DNA from: Gaiellasilicea sp033857955
Lineage (GTDB): Bacteria > Actinomycetota > Thermoleophilia > Gaiellales > Gaiellaceae
DNA length: 64,000 nucleotides
Reading direction: 5' to 3'
Assembly: GCA_033857955.1 (NCBI GenBank)
Contig: JAWVCW010000001.1
Coordinates: forward strand, 12,143 to 76,142
Both the position numbers and the translations under genes were made by a program. This document shows, piece after piece, positions 14,421 to 22,993 of this stretch (positions are counted from its first letter, which is position 1; each line of letters opens with the position of its first letter). Under the pieces are notes generated by a model, which did not search any database, was not told the origin of the DNA, and saw only the letters and a program-made list of their open reading frames with translations.

Positions 14421-15685
14421 GCCTCGGCTCCGTCGTAGAGCTCAGGGTCGAAGCGCAGGTCCTGGTGATGGAGCGTGTGGCCGAGCTTTTCGCGCTTCGC
14501 CTCGAGATAGCGGCGGTTCTCGTCGTTCGGCGTGACCTCGATCGGCTCCTGGCCGACGACCTCCAGCCCGAAGCCGGCGATGCCGGAGATCTTCTTGGGG
14601 TTGTTCGTCAGTACGCGGATCGTCGAGAGGCCAAGGTCGGCGAGGATCTGCGATCCGATCCCGTACTCGCGCTGGTCGGCGGCGAAGCCGAGCCTGAGGT
14701 TCGCCTCCACGGTGTCGAGCCCCTGCTCCTGCAGCTCGTACGCCTTCAGCTTGCTGAGCAGCCCGATCCCGCGGCCCTCCTGCGCGAGGTAGAGGACGAC
14801 GCCCTTGCCTTCCTGCTCGATCCGGCGCAGCGCGAGCTCGAGCTGCTCGCCGCAGTCGCAGCGAAGCGAGTGGAAGACATCGCCGGTGAGGCATTCGGAG
14901 TGGACGCGCACGAGCACGTCCGGTTCGCCGGCGACGTCGCCCTTCACGAGCGCGATGTGGTGCTTGCCCGTCAGCGTCTCGCGAAACGCGACGGCCGTGA
15001 ACTCGCCGTACGTCGTCGGCAGCCGAACGGACGTGATCCGCTCGACGAGCTTCTCGTGCCGGCGGCGGTATTCGATCAGGTCGGCGACCGTGATCATCTT
15101 CAGCCGGTGGACCGCGCAATACTCGATCAGGTCGGGCACCCGGGCCATCGAGCCGTCGTCCTTCATGATCTCGCAGACCACACCCGCGGGGATCAGGCCT
15201 GCGAGCCGCGCGAGGTCGACCGCGGCTTCGGTCTGGCCGGAGCGCTGAAGCACGCCGCCGCGGCGGGCGCGGAGCGGGAAGATGTGACCGGGCTGGACGA
15301 GGTCGCGCGGGCCCGACGAGGGGTCGACGGCGACCTGAATCGTGTGGGCGCGGTCCTGCGCGGAGATCCCGGTGGTGACCCCCTCGCGCGCCTCGACCGA
15401 GACCGTGAACGCGGTTCCGAACGGCGTCTCGTTCTGGTCGGTCATCTGCCGGAGGCCGAGCTCGTCGCAGCGCTCCTCGGTCAGGCACAGGCAGACGAGG
15501 CCGCGTGCGTGCGTGACCATGAAGTTGACCGCCTCGGGAGTCGCGAACTGGGCCGCGATCGTGAGGTCGCCCTCGTTCTCGCGATCCTCGTCGTCGACGA
15601 CCACGACGAAGCGACCTTCGCGGATCTCCTCGATCGCCTCTTCGACGGTCGCGAACGGGCTCTCGGTGCGGGGCTCGGCTGCCAT
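14417..15685 (-). CDS. ribBA: Bifunctional DHBP synthase / GTP cyclohydrolase II
   Basis: A 422-residue fusion of the two entry enzymes of riboflavin synthesis. The RibB half makes 3,4-dihydroxy-2-butanone 4-phosphate; it shows VVVVDDEDRENEGDLTIAA, THARGLVCLCLT and TGISAQDRAHTI. The RibA half (from about residue 215) opens the GTP imidazole ring; it has the zinc site SECLTGDVFHSLRCDCGEQ and YLAQEGRGIGLLSK. Start could be the ATG at 15685 or the GTG at 15691 that overlaps the ribE stop. It lies between ribE and ribH in the leftward rib block. I see no FMN riboswitch in the block. Confidence 0.97.
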   Translation of the reverse strand: MAAEPRTESPFATVEEAIEEIREGRFVVVVDDEDRENEGDLTIAAQFATPEAVNFMVTHARGLVCLCLTEERCDELGLRQMTDQNETPFGTAFTVSVEAREGVTTGISAQDRAHTIQVAVDPSSGPRDLVQPGHIFPLRARRGGVLQRSGQTEAAVDLARLAGLIPAGVVCEIMKDDGSMARVPDLIEYCAVHRLKMITVADLIEYRRRHEKLVERITSVRLPTTYGEFTAVAFRETLTGKHHIALVKGDVAGEPDVLVRVHSECLTGDVFHSLRCDCGEQLELALRRIEQEGKGVVLYLAQEGRGIGLLSKLKAYELQEQGLDTVEANLRLGFAADQREYGIGSQILADLGLSTIRVLTNNPKKISGIAGFGLEVVGQEPIEVTPNDENRRYLEAKREKLGHTLHHQDLRFDPELYDGAEA

Positions 15686-15687
15686 CG

Positions 15688-16254
15688 TCACGGCCGCATC
15701 GTACCGGGGAGCAACTTTTCCACGTATTTCGCAAGCACGTCCGTTTCCAGATTCACGCGGTCTCCGGGAGCAAGCTCGCCGAGCGTCGTGACCTCGAGCG
15801 TGTGCGGGATCAGCGCCACCTCGAAGCCCGTCTCGTCGACCTCGGCCACGGTGAGCGAGACGCCGTCCACGGTGATCGATCCCTTCTCGACGCTGTAGCG
15901 GAGCAGGTCGGACGCTGCTTCGATCCGCACTCGGACGCCCTCGCCTGCCGGCGTGATCGAGGCAACCTCGCCGGTGCCGTCGACATGGCCTTGCACCTGA
16001 TGGCCGCCGAGCGGATCTCCCGCCCGGAGCGCAGGCTCGACATTGACGCGGTCGCCGAACGACTTCACGCGGGCGATCGTCTCGGGAACGACGTCGAAGG
16101 AGAGCCGGCCGGACTCGGCGGCGACCACCGTGAGGCAGACTCCGTCGATTGCGACCGAGTCGCCGACTTCCGCGGCGGTCTGCGATTCGACGACGAGCCG
16201 CCCGTCCTCGAAGGACGCCACCTCTCCTATCTCCCGCACGAGCCCGGTGAACAT
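15688..16254 (-). CDS. ribE: Riboflavin synthase alpha chain
   Basis: A 188-residue protein with two lumazine-binding repeats. It dismutates two lumazines into riboflavin and the ribitylaminouracil. The N-terminus MFTGLVREIGEV is diagnostic, followed by VAIDGVCLTVV in repeat 1, GGHQVQGHVDG at the junction, and ITVDGVSLTVAEV in repeat 2. It is followed by ribBA with a GTGA-type overlap if the GTG start is used. Confidence 0.97.
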   Translation of the reverse strand: MFTGLVREIGEVASFEDGRLVVESQTAAEVGDSVAIDGVCLTVVAAESGRLSFDVVPETIARVKSFGDRVNVEPALRAGDPLGGHQVQGHVDGTGEVASITPAGEGVRVRIEAASDLLRYSVEKGSITVDGVSLTVAEVDETGFEVALIPHTLEVTTLGELAPGDRVNLETDVLAKYVEKLLPGTMRP

Positions 16255-16263
16255 GATGGGAGG

Positions 16264-17199
16264 TTACGGCTCCCGCAGGTAGGCCTCCAGCTGAACGTCC
16301 TCGCCGACCTGCGTGCCCGTCAGCCGGCTCAGCCGGAAGGGCCGGCCGAGCGCGTCGACGAGGAGCGGCCCCGCACCCGAGAGCGTCGGCGCCACGAAGA
16401 GGAGCAGCTTGTCGACGAGACCCGCCTCCAGGAACGCCCGCGCCAGCGTCGGGCCGCCTTCGAGCAGAAGCGACTGGACGCCTTCGGCTGCCAGCGCGCG
16501 CAACTCGTCCTCGAGCGGGCCCGAGCGGAGCTCGAGCTCCGAGCCTTCGGGCAGCGGACCAGTTCCGAAGGCGAGCCGCCGCGGCTGTCGCTCCACGTCG
16601 ACCTCGCGCGCGTCGAGGCGCGGGTTCTCCAGGCGGACGGTCCCCATCCCGACCGCCACCGCGTCGGACGCGGCGCGCAACTCGTGCACGCGGCGGCGCG
16701 ACGCCTCTCCCGAGACCCAGCGCTCTCCGGCCACGGTGACCCGCCCGTCGAGCGTCATCGCGGCCTTGTAGGTGACGAAGGGCCGGCCGAGCCCGACCCA
16801 GGTGCGCCAGGTCTCGTTCTGTCGCCGGGCCTCGAAGGTGTCCGCGTGGACGGCCTCGACGCCCTCGGCACGCAGCCGCTCCAGCCCACCCGCCGCCTCC
16901 GGGTTCGGGTCGAGCGAGCCGGCGACGACGCGCGAGACCCCGGCGGCGAGCACGGCGTCGACGCACGGCGGCGTCGTGCCGTGGTGGACGCACGGCTCCA
17001 TCGTCACGTAGAGGGTCGCGCCGCGAGCCCGCCCGCCGGCCGCTTCGAGCGCGACGATCTCGCCGTGCCGGCCGCTTTCCTCGGTCGCGCCCTCGCCGAC
17101 GATCTCGCCGTCCGCGACCACCACGGCGCCGACCGTCGGCTTCGGGTACCCCCGGCCGTCGGCATTCTCCGCGAGCTCGAGCGCCCGCTGCAGGCTCAT
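16264..17199 (-). CDS. ribD: Bifunctional riboflavin deaminase/reductase RibD
   Basis: A 311-residue protein for the second and third steps of riboflavin synthesis. The deaminase half keeps zinc ligands in RHGEIVALEAAG (usually HAE) and VTMEPCVHHGTTPPC. The reductase half (from about residue 145) has FVTYKAAMTLDGRV and LLLEGGPTLARAFL. The ATG overlaps the rpe stop as ATGA, linking riboflavin to the pentose phosphate gene whose product supplies ribulose 5-phosphate. Confidence 0.96.
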   Translation of the reverse strand: MSLQRALELAENADGRGYPKPTVGAVVVADGEIVGEGATEESGRHGEIVALEAAGGRARGATLYVTMEPCVHHGTTPPCVDAVLAAGVSRVVAGSLDPNPEAAGGLERLRAEGVEAVHADTFEARRQNETWRTWVGLGRPFVTYKAAMTLDGRVTVAGERWVSGEASRRRVHELRAASDAVAVGMGTVRLENPRLDAREVDVERQPRRLAFGTGPLPEGSELELRSGPLEDELRALAAEGVQSLLLEGGPTLARAFLEAGLVDKLLLFVAPTLSGAGPLLVDALGRPFRLSRLTGTQVGEDVQLEAYLREP

Positions 17200-17870
17200 G
17201 CCAGTGCTTGTACCAAGCGGCGGTAGGCGCGCGGGAGGTCTTCGAGCTCGAAGATGCCACTGCCGACGACGAGCAGGTCGGCACCCGCGTCGCGCACCCG
17301 CCGCACGTTCTCGGCCTTGACGCCTCCGTCCACCTGCACGAAGCAGTCGACGAGCTCGCGCGTCTGCGCGATCCGCTCGTAGGCCTCCTCCATGAACTCC
17401 TGGCCCGAGTAGCCCGGATTGATCGACATGCAGAGGCAGAGGTCGGCGCCGAGGTTTGCGGCCTCCGCCCCGACTTCCACCTCGGTGCCGGGATTGAAGG
17501 CGACGCCCGCGCCGAGCCCGTGCTCGCGAGCCTGCGCGAGCACCGCGCCGACATCGTCCACCGCCTCGACGTGGAAGGTGACGCTGTCCCCACCGGACGC
17601 CGCGATCTCCTGGAAGTGATGCGCCGGGTTGTCGACCATCAGGTGACAGTCGATCCGGCCGTCCATCCGATGGATCATCGGCGCGATCGAGCGCAGGACG
17701 ACCGGCCCGATCGTCACCGGCGGGACGAAGTGGCCGTCGCCGACGTCGAAGTGGAAGATGCGGACGCCGGCGTTGAGCAGGGCCTGGATCTGATCGCCGA
17801 GGTGCGCGAAGTCCGCCGCGTAGAGGGACGGCTCGATCTCGACCGTGCGAACCCACTCGCGCCATGCCAC
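17196..17870 (-). CDS. rpe: Ribulose-phosphate 3-epimerase
   Basis: Rpe interconverts ribulose 5-phosphate and xylulose 5-phosphate. The 224-residue TIM barrel has IEPSLYAADFAHL, HFDVGDGHFVPPVTIGP, HLMVDNPAHHF, MSINPGYSGQEF and FVQVDGGV. The usual VMDG is VGDG here, but the metal-site Asp and His residues remain. The GTG start at 17870 is the only reasonable one. It heads the coupled rpe-ribD pair and follows rsmB. Confidence 0.95.
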   Translation of the reverse strand: MAWREWVRTVEIEPSLYAADFAHLGDQIQALLNAGVRIFHFDVGDGHFVPPVTIGPVVLRSIAPMIHRMDGRIDCHLMVDNPAHHFQEIAASGGDSVTFHVEAVDDVGAVLAQAREHGLGAGVAFNPGTEVEVGAEAANLGADLCLCMSINPGYSGQEFMEEAYERIAQTRELVDCFVQVDGGVKAENVRRVRDAGADLLVVGSGIFELEDLPRAYRRLVQALA

Positions 17871-17896
17871 ACGGCGATCTTAGGCCGGGTGCAGGA

Positions 17897-19108
17897 CTAC
17901 GCGACGCGAAGGCGCGCGATGAAGAAGCCGCTGGTGTCGTGGACGTGGGGCAGCGTCTGCAGGAACTCGGGCCGGGACGGGTGCCGGAACTGCGCCCAGC
18001 CCTCGATCGGTTCGATCTCGAGTCCCGACGCGTCGACCACCGCCTCGGCTTCGTCCGCGTTGACCGTGCAGACGGAGTAGACGATCGTGCCGCCCGCCCG
18101 TGTTCGCTCGGCGGCTGCGCGGAGGAGGCCGAGCTGGAGCTCGGGGAGCGGTGAGGAGCGCCAGCGGAGGTCGGGCCGCGCGGCGAGGACTCCGAGACCC
18201 GAGCAGGGCGCGTCGACGAGAGCCCGGTCGAAGCCGGTCAGCTCGGGCGGCAACTCGAGCCCGTCGGCGTGGACGACACGCACGTTCGCAGCGCCGAGCC
18301 GGCTGACGTTCTCCTCGAGCTCGCGTGCCCTGGCTTCGTTCACCTCGACCGCGACGACGTCGCCCGCGAGCATCGTCGCCTTCCCGCCGGGTGCAGCGCA
18401 GAGATCCAGCACTCGCTCCCCCTCCCGTGAAGCAACGACGAGGCCGGCGAGCTGCGAGCCGCGGCTCTGCGGCCAGATGCGGCCCTCGGCGAGGGCCTGC
18501 TCGTCGACGCGATCGACGACGTAGGCGTTCGGGATGTCGGTTTCGGCCCCGTCCGGGGACTGTCCCCGGACATGTCTGACGACGACGGGTGGCGACTCGT
18601 TCTGCGCGCGCATCAGCGCGAGCGCTCCTTCCTCGCCGAGGTCGCGCCGCCAGACGTCCCAGATCCAGTCCGGGTAGGAGTGCTTGAGCGGCCCCTCCGG
18701 CAGTCCCGCGATGAGCTGTGCGATTCCCTCGGAGACCCGGCGCAGGACCGCGTTCGTGAACGGAACTGCTCGCTCGACGCCCGCGCGGCGCACGAGCTCG
18801 ACCGATTCGTTCACGGCGGCGTAGCGCGGAACGCCGTCGAGGTACCCGAGCTGGTACGCGCCGAGCCGAAGCGCCGCGAGCACCGGCGCGTCGAGCTTTC
18901 GTACCGGTCGCTTCCCGAGCGTCTCGATCGCGTGATCGAGCGTGCGCATGCGCTGCACCGAGCCGAACGCGAGCTGGCGGGCGAGCGAGCGGTCTCGGTC
19001 GTCGAGCCCCGCGGAGGCGGTCCGGAGCGCGCGGTCCGCATAGGCCCCCTCTTCGGCCACGCGGCGCAGGACGTCATACGCGGCCTTGCGGGCCGGAGCG
19101 ACGCTCAC
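17897..19108 (-). CDS. rsmB: 16S rRNA (cytosine-C5)-methyltransferase RsmB
   Basis: A 403-residue protein with an N-terminal NusB-like RNA-binding domain (about 1-135, ARQLAFGSVQRMRTLDHAIE) and a SAM methyltransferase domain. The SAM loop is LDLCAAPGGKATMLA. The two catalytic cysteines lie in DAPCSGLGVL and YSVCTVN. RsmB methylates C967 of 16S rRNA (E. coli numbering). The segment VRHVRGQSPDGAETD, just before the catalytic domain, is encoded by an in-frame REP-like palindrome. The GTG start overlaps the fmt stop as GTGA. Confidence 0.95.
   Translation of the reverse strand: MSVAPARKAAYDVLRRVAEEGAYADRALRTASAGLDDRDRSLARQLAFGSVQRMRTLDHAIETLGKRPVRKLDAPVLAALRLGAYQLGYLDGVPRYAAVNESVELVRRAGVERAVPFTNAVLRRVSEGIAQLIAGLPEGPLKHSYPDWIWDVWRRDLGEEGALALMRAQNESPPVVVRHVRGQSPDGAETDIPNAYVVDRVDEQALAEGRIWPQSRGSQLAGLVVASREGERVLDLCAAPGGKATMLAGDVVAVEVNEARARELEENVSRLGAANVRVVHADGLELPPELTGFDRALVDAPCSGLGVLAARPDLRWRSSPLPELQLGLLRAAAERTRAGGTIVYSVCTVNADEAEAVVDASGLEIEPIEGWAQFRHPSRPEFLQTLPHVHDTSGFFIARLRVA
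18551..18571. repeat. Perfect 21-bp palindrome inside rsmB
   Basis: GTCCGGGGAC, a central T, and the exact complementary arm. The flank CATGTCTGA continues to 18579. Nearly identical to the intergenic copy at 34382-34402 (central A), and flanks are shared with the pair at 4428-4531. It is in frame in rsmB. Confidence 0.8.
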
Positions 19109-19890
19109 CGCAGGCCGCGAACGAAGGCGTCGTAAGGCATGCGCGTACCGCCCTCCGGCTGCACCTCGAGCGGCACGAGCTCGCCGTCCTCGAGCTGCGC
19201 CTTCCAGATCGTGACCGGACGTCCATGCAGCTCGCCGCGCGCGCCGATGTGCGGGGAGAGGGCGCGAATCCGGTTCAGGCTCTCGACGGGCCGCGAGAGG
19301 TCGAGCACGCGGTCGTCGGGCTCGATCTTCGCGGCATAGCTCGCCTCCCCCTCCTGTGGCCAGAAAACCGGCTCCGGCAGCACCTCGTCGAGCAGCTCGA
19401 CTGCGAGCTCGCCGGCGCGGGCGTACACCGCGCCAGCGTCGTCCTCCGGGGTCAGGAGGAAGCCGCGCTGGGCGGCGATCGGTCCGGCATCGAGCTCCTT
19501 CACGGTCTCGTGGATCGTCACGCCCGTCTCGGGGTCACCGGCCAGCAGCGCGCGCTCGACCGGTGCCGCTCCGCGCCAGCGGGGCAGGAGCGACGGGTGC
19601 ACGTTCAGCCAGAGGCCGCGCTCGAGCAGATCCTCCGGGATCAACAGCCCGTAGGCGACGACCACGATCGTCTCGGCGGGAAGCTCGACCTCGGTCGTCG
19701 GCCGCTCGGGCTGGAGCACGGGGATCCCGAGCCGCTCGGCGGCGAGCTTTGCCGGTGGCGCAGCAAGCTTACGGCCGCGGCCCGCGGGCCGGTCGGGTCG
19801 GGTCAGCAAGGCCGCGACGTCGTGACGGGCGGCGAGCCGCTCGAGCACGTCAGCGCCGAACGGCGCCGTGGCGGCAACCGCGATCCTCAC
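19105..19890 (-). CDS. fmt: Methionyl-tRNA formyltransferase
   Basis: Fmt formylates initiator Met-tRNA using 10-formyl-THF. The N-terminal transferase domain has NVHPSLLPRWRGAAPVERAL with the catalytic Asn/His region and TIHETVKELDAGPI. The C-terminal domain (SYAAKIEPDDRVLDLSRP, residues about 190-205) is reduced, giving 261 residues instead of about 310. The core catalytic loop is intact. It lies between def and rsmB, the standard order. Confidence 0.95.
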   Translation of the reverse strand: MRIAVAATAPFGADVLERLAARHDVAALLTRPDRPAGRGRKLAAPPAKLAAERLGIPVLQPERPTTEVELPAETIVVVAYGLLIPEDLLERGLWLNVHPSLLPRWRGAAPVERALLAGDPETGVTIHETVKELDAGPIAAQRGFLLTPEDDAGAVYARAGELAVELLDEVLPEPVFWPQEGEASYAAKIEPDDRVLDLSRPVESLNRIRALSPHIGARGELHGRPVTIWKAQLEDGELVPLEVQPEGGTRMPYDAFVRGLR

Positions 19891-19916
19891 GCAGGGAGGC
19901 TACGCCAAGGAAGGAG

Positions 19917-20501
19917 CTAGAGCGTCTTGCGCAGCGTCGCAAGCGCCTCGCGGCGCGCGTCGTCGTTCGTGCGCTCGAGCATCAGCACGCCGTCGAGATG
20001 GTCGAGCTCATGCTGGACGACACGGGCGTCCATCCCTTCTAGCTGGAGCCGAAGCGGCGCGCCGGTGAGATCCTGGCCCTCGATCGTCACGTCGTCCGCA
20101 CGCTCGACCGGCACGAGCACGCCCTGGAGCGACAGGCACCCTTCGTCGGCGACGTCGGTGTCACCGGAGCGCTCGGTGATCTCCGGGTTCACGATTGGCG
20201 TGACCTCCTCCTGGTCGCTCGCCTGAAAGACGAACAGGCGCTGGAGGACGCCGACCTGAGTCGCGGCGAGGCCGACGCCGCGGGCGTCGTGCATCAGGTG
20301 CGCCATCTTCTCGGCGAGCCGCGCCAGGTCGTCGTCGAACTGCTCGACCTCGCGGGCGCGCATCCGCAGCACCGCGTCCGGGTACTGGCGGATCTGCGCG
20401 AGCGCGACACGACGGCGCGCTTGCGCCTGCGCGTCGAGCTCTCGCTCGTCCCGCTCGTCGCCGCTGTCCTCTTCCGGGGGTCCGCCGCCCGCCGCCGCCA
20501 T
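19917..20501 (-). CDS. def: Peptide deformylase
   Basis: Removes the N-formyl group from new proteins, completing the cycle begun by Fmt. The three metal/active-site motifs are GVGLAATQVG, EGCLSLQGV and QHELDHLDGVLM (HExxH). The first 30 residues are acidic and low-complexity before the core (RQYPDAVLRMRAREV), so the true start may be downstream. The fmt gene follows 26 bp later. Confidence 0.96.
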   Translation of the reverse strand: MAAAGGGPPEEDSGDERDERELDAQAQARRRVALAQIRQYPDAVLRMRAREVEQFDDDLARLAEKMAHLMHDARGVGLAATQVGVLQRLFVFQASDQEEVTPIVNPEITERSGDTDVADEGCLSLQGVLVPVERADDVTIEGQDLTGAPLRLQLEGMDARVVQHELDHLDGVLMLERTNDDARREALATLRKTL

Positions 20502-20569
20502 GACACGAGTCTAGTGACGCTGTACAGAGCTTCCGTCCCTCGATGGGGTGATCGAACGGCTAGGTGGCG

Positions 20570-22483
20570 CTACAGGGACTGCGGGTCGACGTCGACGACC
20601 GCGCTGACGCCCGCTCGTCGCATCGCGGGCGCGGCTGCAGCAAGCAGCTGACCGGCACGCGAGGCAAGCGCGCGCGGCTGATCGGTCTTGGCGACGAGCT
20701 GGGCCCGGTGGCGGCCGCGGAGTCGGAGCAACGGCGCCGGCCCGAGCAGGTCGGCACCCGTCAGCTCCTTGTTCAACTCGCGCAGCAGCCGCGCCGGTGC
20801 GTCGGAGTCGGAACCGGAGGCGACGATCGAGATCAGATGGCGGAAGGGCGGGTACCCGAGCTCACGGCGGCGCGAGAGCTCCTCGGCGAGGAAGCCGGCA
20901 ACGTCGTGGCGGGCCGCGTACCGCAGCGGCGTGGCGTCGGGCTGGAACGTCTGCACGATCACCTTCCCGGGCGCATCGCGACCACTGCGGCCGGCGAGCT
21001 GGGTAACGAGCTGGAACGTGCGCTCCTCGGCGCGGAAGTCGGGCAGCCCGAGTCCGGTGTCGGCGTCGACGACAGCGGCGAGCGAGACGCCGGGAAAGTG
21101 ATGACCCTTCGCGACCATCTGCGTACCGACGAGGACGGCGCGATCGGCGGCGACGAAGCGGTCCAGCGCCTCGCGCAACGCTCCCGGCTTCGCGGCGGTG
21201 TCGGCGTCGAGCCGGATCCGTTCCAGCTCGGGCACGCGCTTCTCCAGCTCGGCTTCGAGCCGCTGCGTTCCGGCGCCGATGCGCGCCAGCTCCGACGAGC
21301 CACAGGCGGGACATGCCTCGGGAACGCCCTCCGAGTATCCACAGTGGTGGCAATGGAGTCGCTGGTCCCGGTGCAGCGTCAGCGACACGTCGCAGAGTTC
21401 GCAGCGACGGGAGATCCCACACGCGCGGCAGTGGATCGCAGGGACGAGCCCGCGCCGGTTGAGGAGCAGGATCGCCTTGCCCCCGTGCTCCGAGATCCGG
21501 CCGAGCTCGGCGAGGAGCGGCGCCGAGAGCGGGTAGCCGGCCTCGCGGCGCAGGTCGACGATCTTCACCGACGGCATCGGGGCGCCGAGGCGAGCGCCGA
21601 GCTCGAGCCGCTCGAGCCGCTCCCAGCTCTCCGGCCGCGGCGTCGCGCTCCCGTAGACCGCGACCGCACCTTCCAGCGCGGCCCGCTTCGCCGCGACCGT
21701 GCGCGCGTCGTAGCGCGGGTCGGACTCCTGCTTGTAGGAGGCGTCGTGCTCCTCGTCGATGCAGATCAGGCCGAGGCGCAACACCGGCGCGAAGACGGCC
21801 GAGCGGGCACCGACGACGACCGACGCCTCTCCCGAGACGATCCGCTCGCGCTCGTCACGCCGCTCGGCCTCGGTCAGGCCCGAGTGGAGCACCGCGATCC
21901 GGTCGCCGAAGCGAGCCTGGAAGCGCCCCAGGGTCTGCGGCGTGAGCGCGATCTCGGGGACGAGCACGATCGCTCCCCGCCCGCGCTCGAGCGCCGCCGC
22001 GCAGGCCTGGAGATAGACCTCGGTCTTGCCGCTGCCCGTTGCACCGGCAAGGAGAAGGTGGCCGCCGCCGGCATCGAGGGCCTCGACGATCCGCGCGACC
22101 GCGTGCTGCTGAGGGTCCGTCAGCTGCGCCGGCTCCGCCTCGCCTGCGAGGCCGGCGCCGGTCATGCGCCGCTCGCCGCGGCGGACGCGCAGCTTCGGTG
22201 CGACGAGCTCGAGCGCCCGGGCGGGAGTCGAGCCGTAGTAGTCGCCCACCCAGAGCGCGAGATCGACGAGTGCCGGCGCCAGCTCGTAGAGGACCGACTC
22301 GATCGGCGCCGTCTCGATCCCCGGCGGCGCCTCGACTCCGGTCTCGACGACGACGCCGCGCGCGGCGCCGCGGCCGAAGCGGATGGCAACGACGGCACCT
22401 TTCTCGACGCCGGGCGGCACTTCGTACGTGAACGGCCGCGCGACGGCACGGGAGGACACGAGCGGATAGACGGACGCCAGCAC
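20570..22483 (-). CDS. priA: Primosomal protein N' (helicase PriA)
   Basis: PriA reloads the replisome at collapsed forks. The 637-residue protein keeps an intact ATPase: Walker A LAGATGSGKTEVYL, Walker B CIDEEHDASYKQ, and motif VI LAGRSGRDAPG. The zinc-binding region has the cysteine series CRACGISRRCELCD, HCHHCG and CPACGSSEL. Some actinobacterial PriA proteins (mycobacteria) have lost helicase motifs; this one has not. It starts near the divergent iron operon promoter. Confidence 0.95.
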   Translation of the reverse strand: MLASVYPLVSSRAVARPFTYEVPPGVEKGAVVAIRFGRGAARGVVVETGVEAPPGIETAPIESVLYELAPALVDLALWVGDYYGSTPARALELVAPKLRVRRGERRMTGAGLAGEAEPAQLTDPQQHAVARIVEALDAGGGHLLLAGATGSGKTEVYLQACAAALERGRGAIVLVPEIALTPQTLGRFQARFGDRIAVLHSGLTEAERRDERERIVSGEASVVVGARSAVFAPVLRLGLICIDEEHDASYKQESDPRYDARTVAAKRAALEGAVAVYGSATPRPESWERLERLELGARLGAPMPSVKIVDLRREAGYPLSAPLLAELGRISEHGGKAILLLNRRGLVPAIHCRACGISRRCELCDVSLTLHRDQRLHCHHCGYSEGVPEACPACGSSELARIGAGTQRLEAELEKRVPELERIRLDADTAAKPGALREALDRFVAADRAVLVGTQMVAKGHHFPGVSLAAVVDADTGLGLPDFRAEERTFQLVTQLAGRSGRDAPGKVIVQTFQPDATPLRYAARHDVAGFLAEELSRRRELGYPPFRHLISIVASGSDSDAPARLLRELNKELTGADLLGPAPLLRLRGRHRAQLVAKTDQPRALASRAGQLLAAAAPAMRRAGVSAVVDVDPQSL

Positions 22484-22522
22484 CGCGGCCAGCGTAGAGG
22501 TGCGACACGACGATCAGGCGAT

Positions 22523-22542
22523 ATGTAAGGTCAGCCTTACAT
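22523..22542. promoter_or_regulatory. DtxR/IdeR-type iron box
   Basis: ATGTAAGG-TCAG-CCTTACAT is a perfect 8+4+8 palindrome. Its inner part TAAGGTCAGCCTTA fits the TTAGGTtAGCCTAA pattern of DtxR/IdeR operators. It lies 40 bp upstream of the lipoprotein start and overlaps a possible -10 (TATGTA, 22522-22527). A DtxR-family protein is encoded at the end of the same operon. Confidence 0.75.
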
Positions 22543-22582
22543 CTCTTGTCAGCCTGCTCCGTCTTCACCAGAAAGGTTCGCC

Positions 22583-22993
22583 ATGCTTAGACTGTCTGCC
22601 GTGCTTCCCGTGCTCCTTTCCGCCTCCCTGCTCGGCATCGCCGCGGGCTGCGGAGGCTCCGACGGAGCCGAGGAGGAATCCGCCACACCGACCGAGGCAG
22701 TGGCCGAGATCCGCGAGATCAAGACGCTGCTCGAGGCCGCCGTCGACCAGGTGCAGGCAGGCGACAGGACCACCGCCGAAGAGACCGTCGGCAACGCCTA
22801 CCTCGAGCACTTCGAGCCGGTGGAGAAACCGCTCGGAGACCGCGACCACGACCTGATGGAAGAGCTCGAAGAAGCGATCTCGACCGACCTGCGGAACGAC
22901 ATCAAGGGCGGAGAGAGCGCGGCGGAGATCTCAACGAAGGTCGCGGAGATCGAGGCCGACCTCGACAGGGCCGTGGAGGTCTTGCAGAGCTGA
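22583..22993 (+). CDS. Iron-transport lipoprotein, FTR1 N-domain-like
   Basis: A 136-residue lipoprotein: hydrophobic signal with lipobox GIAAGC at about residues 18-23, then a helical acidic domain. The stretch YLEHFEPVEKPLGDRD and the following LRNDIKGGESAAEI closely parallel YLDHFELAEVPLRLRD and FRNGIRDGASLSQI in the N-terminal outer domain of the next gene. The two appear to be paralogous copies of one domain. It probably binds iron or partners with the permease outside the membrane, as EfeO does, though it is much smaller. The stop overlaps the FTR1 start (TGATG). Confidence 0.8.
   Translation: MLRLSAVLPVLLSASLLGIAAGCGGSDGAEEESATPTEAVAEIREIKTLLEAAVDQVQAGDRTTAEETVGNAYLEHFEPVEKPLGDRDHDLMEELEEAISTDLRNDIKGGESAAEISTKVAEIEADLDRAVEVLQS

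Noticed and set aside
16200..17950. FMN riboswitch upstream of the rib genes
   Set aside because: The genes are tightly joined with no leader, and no FMN-aptamer motif is visible.
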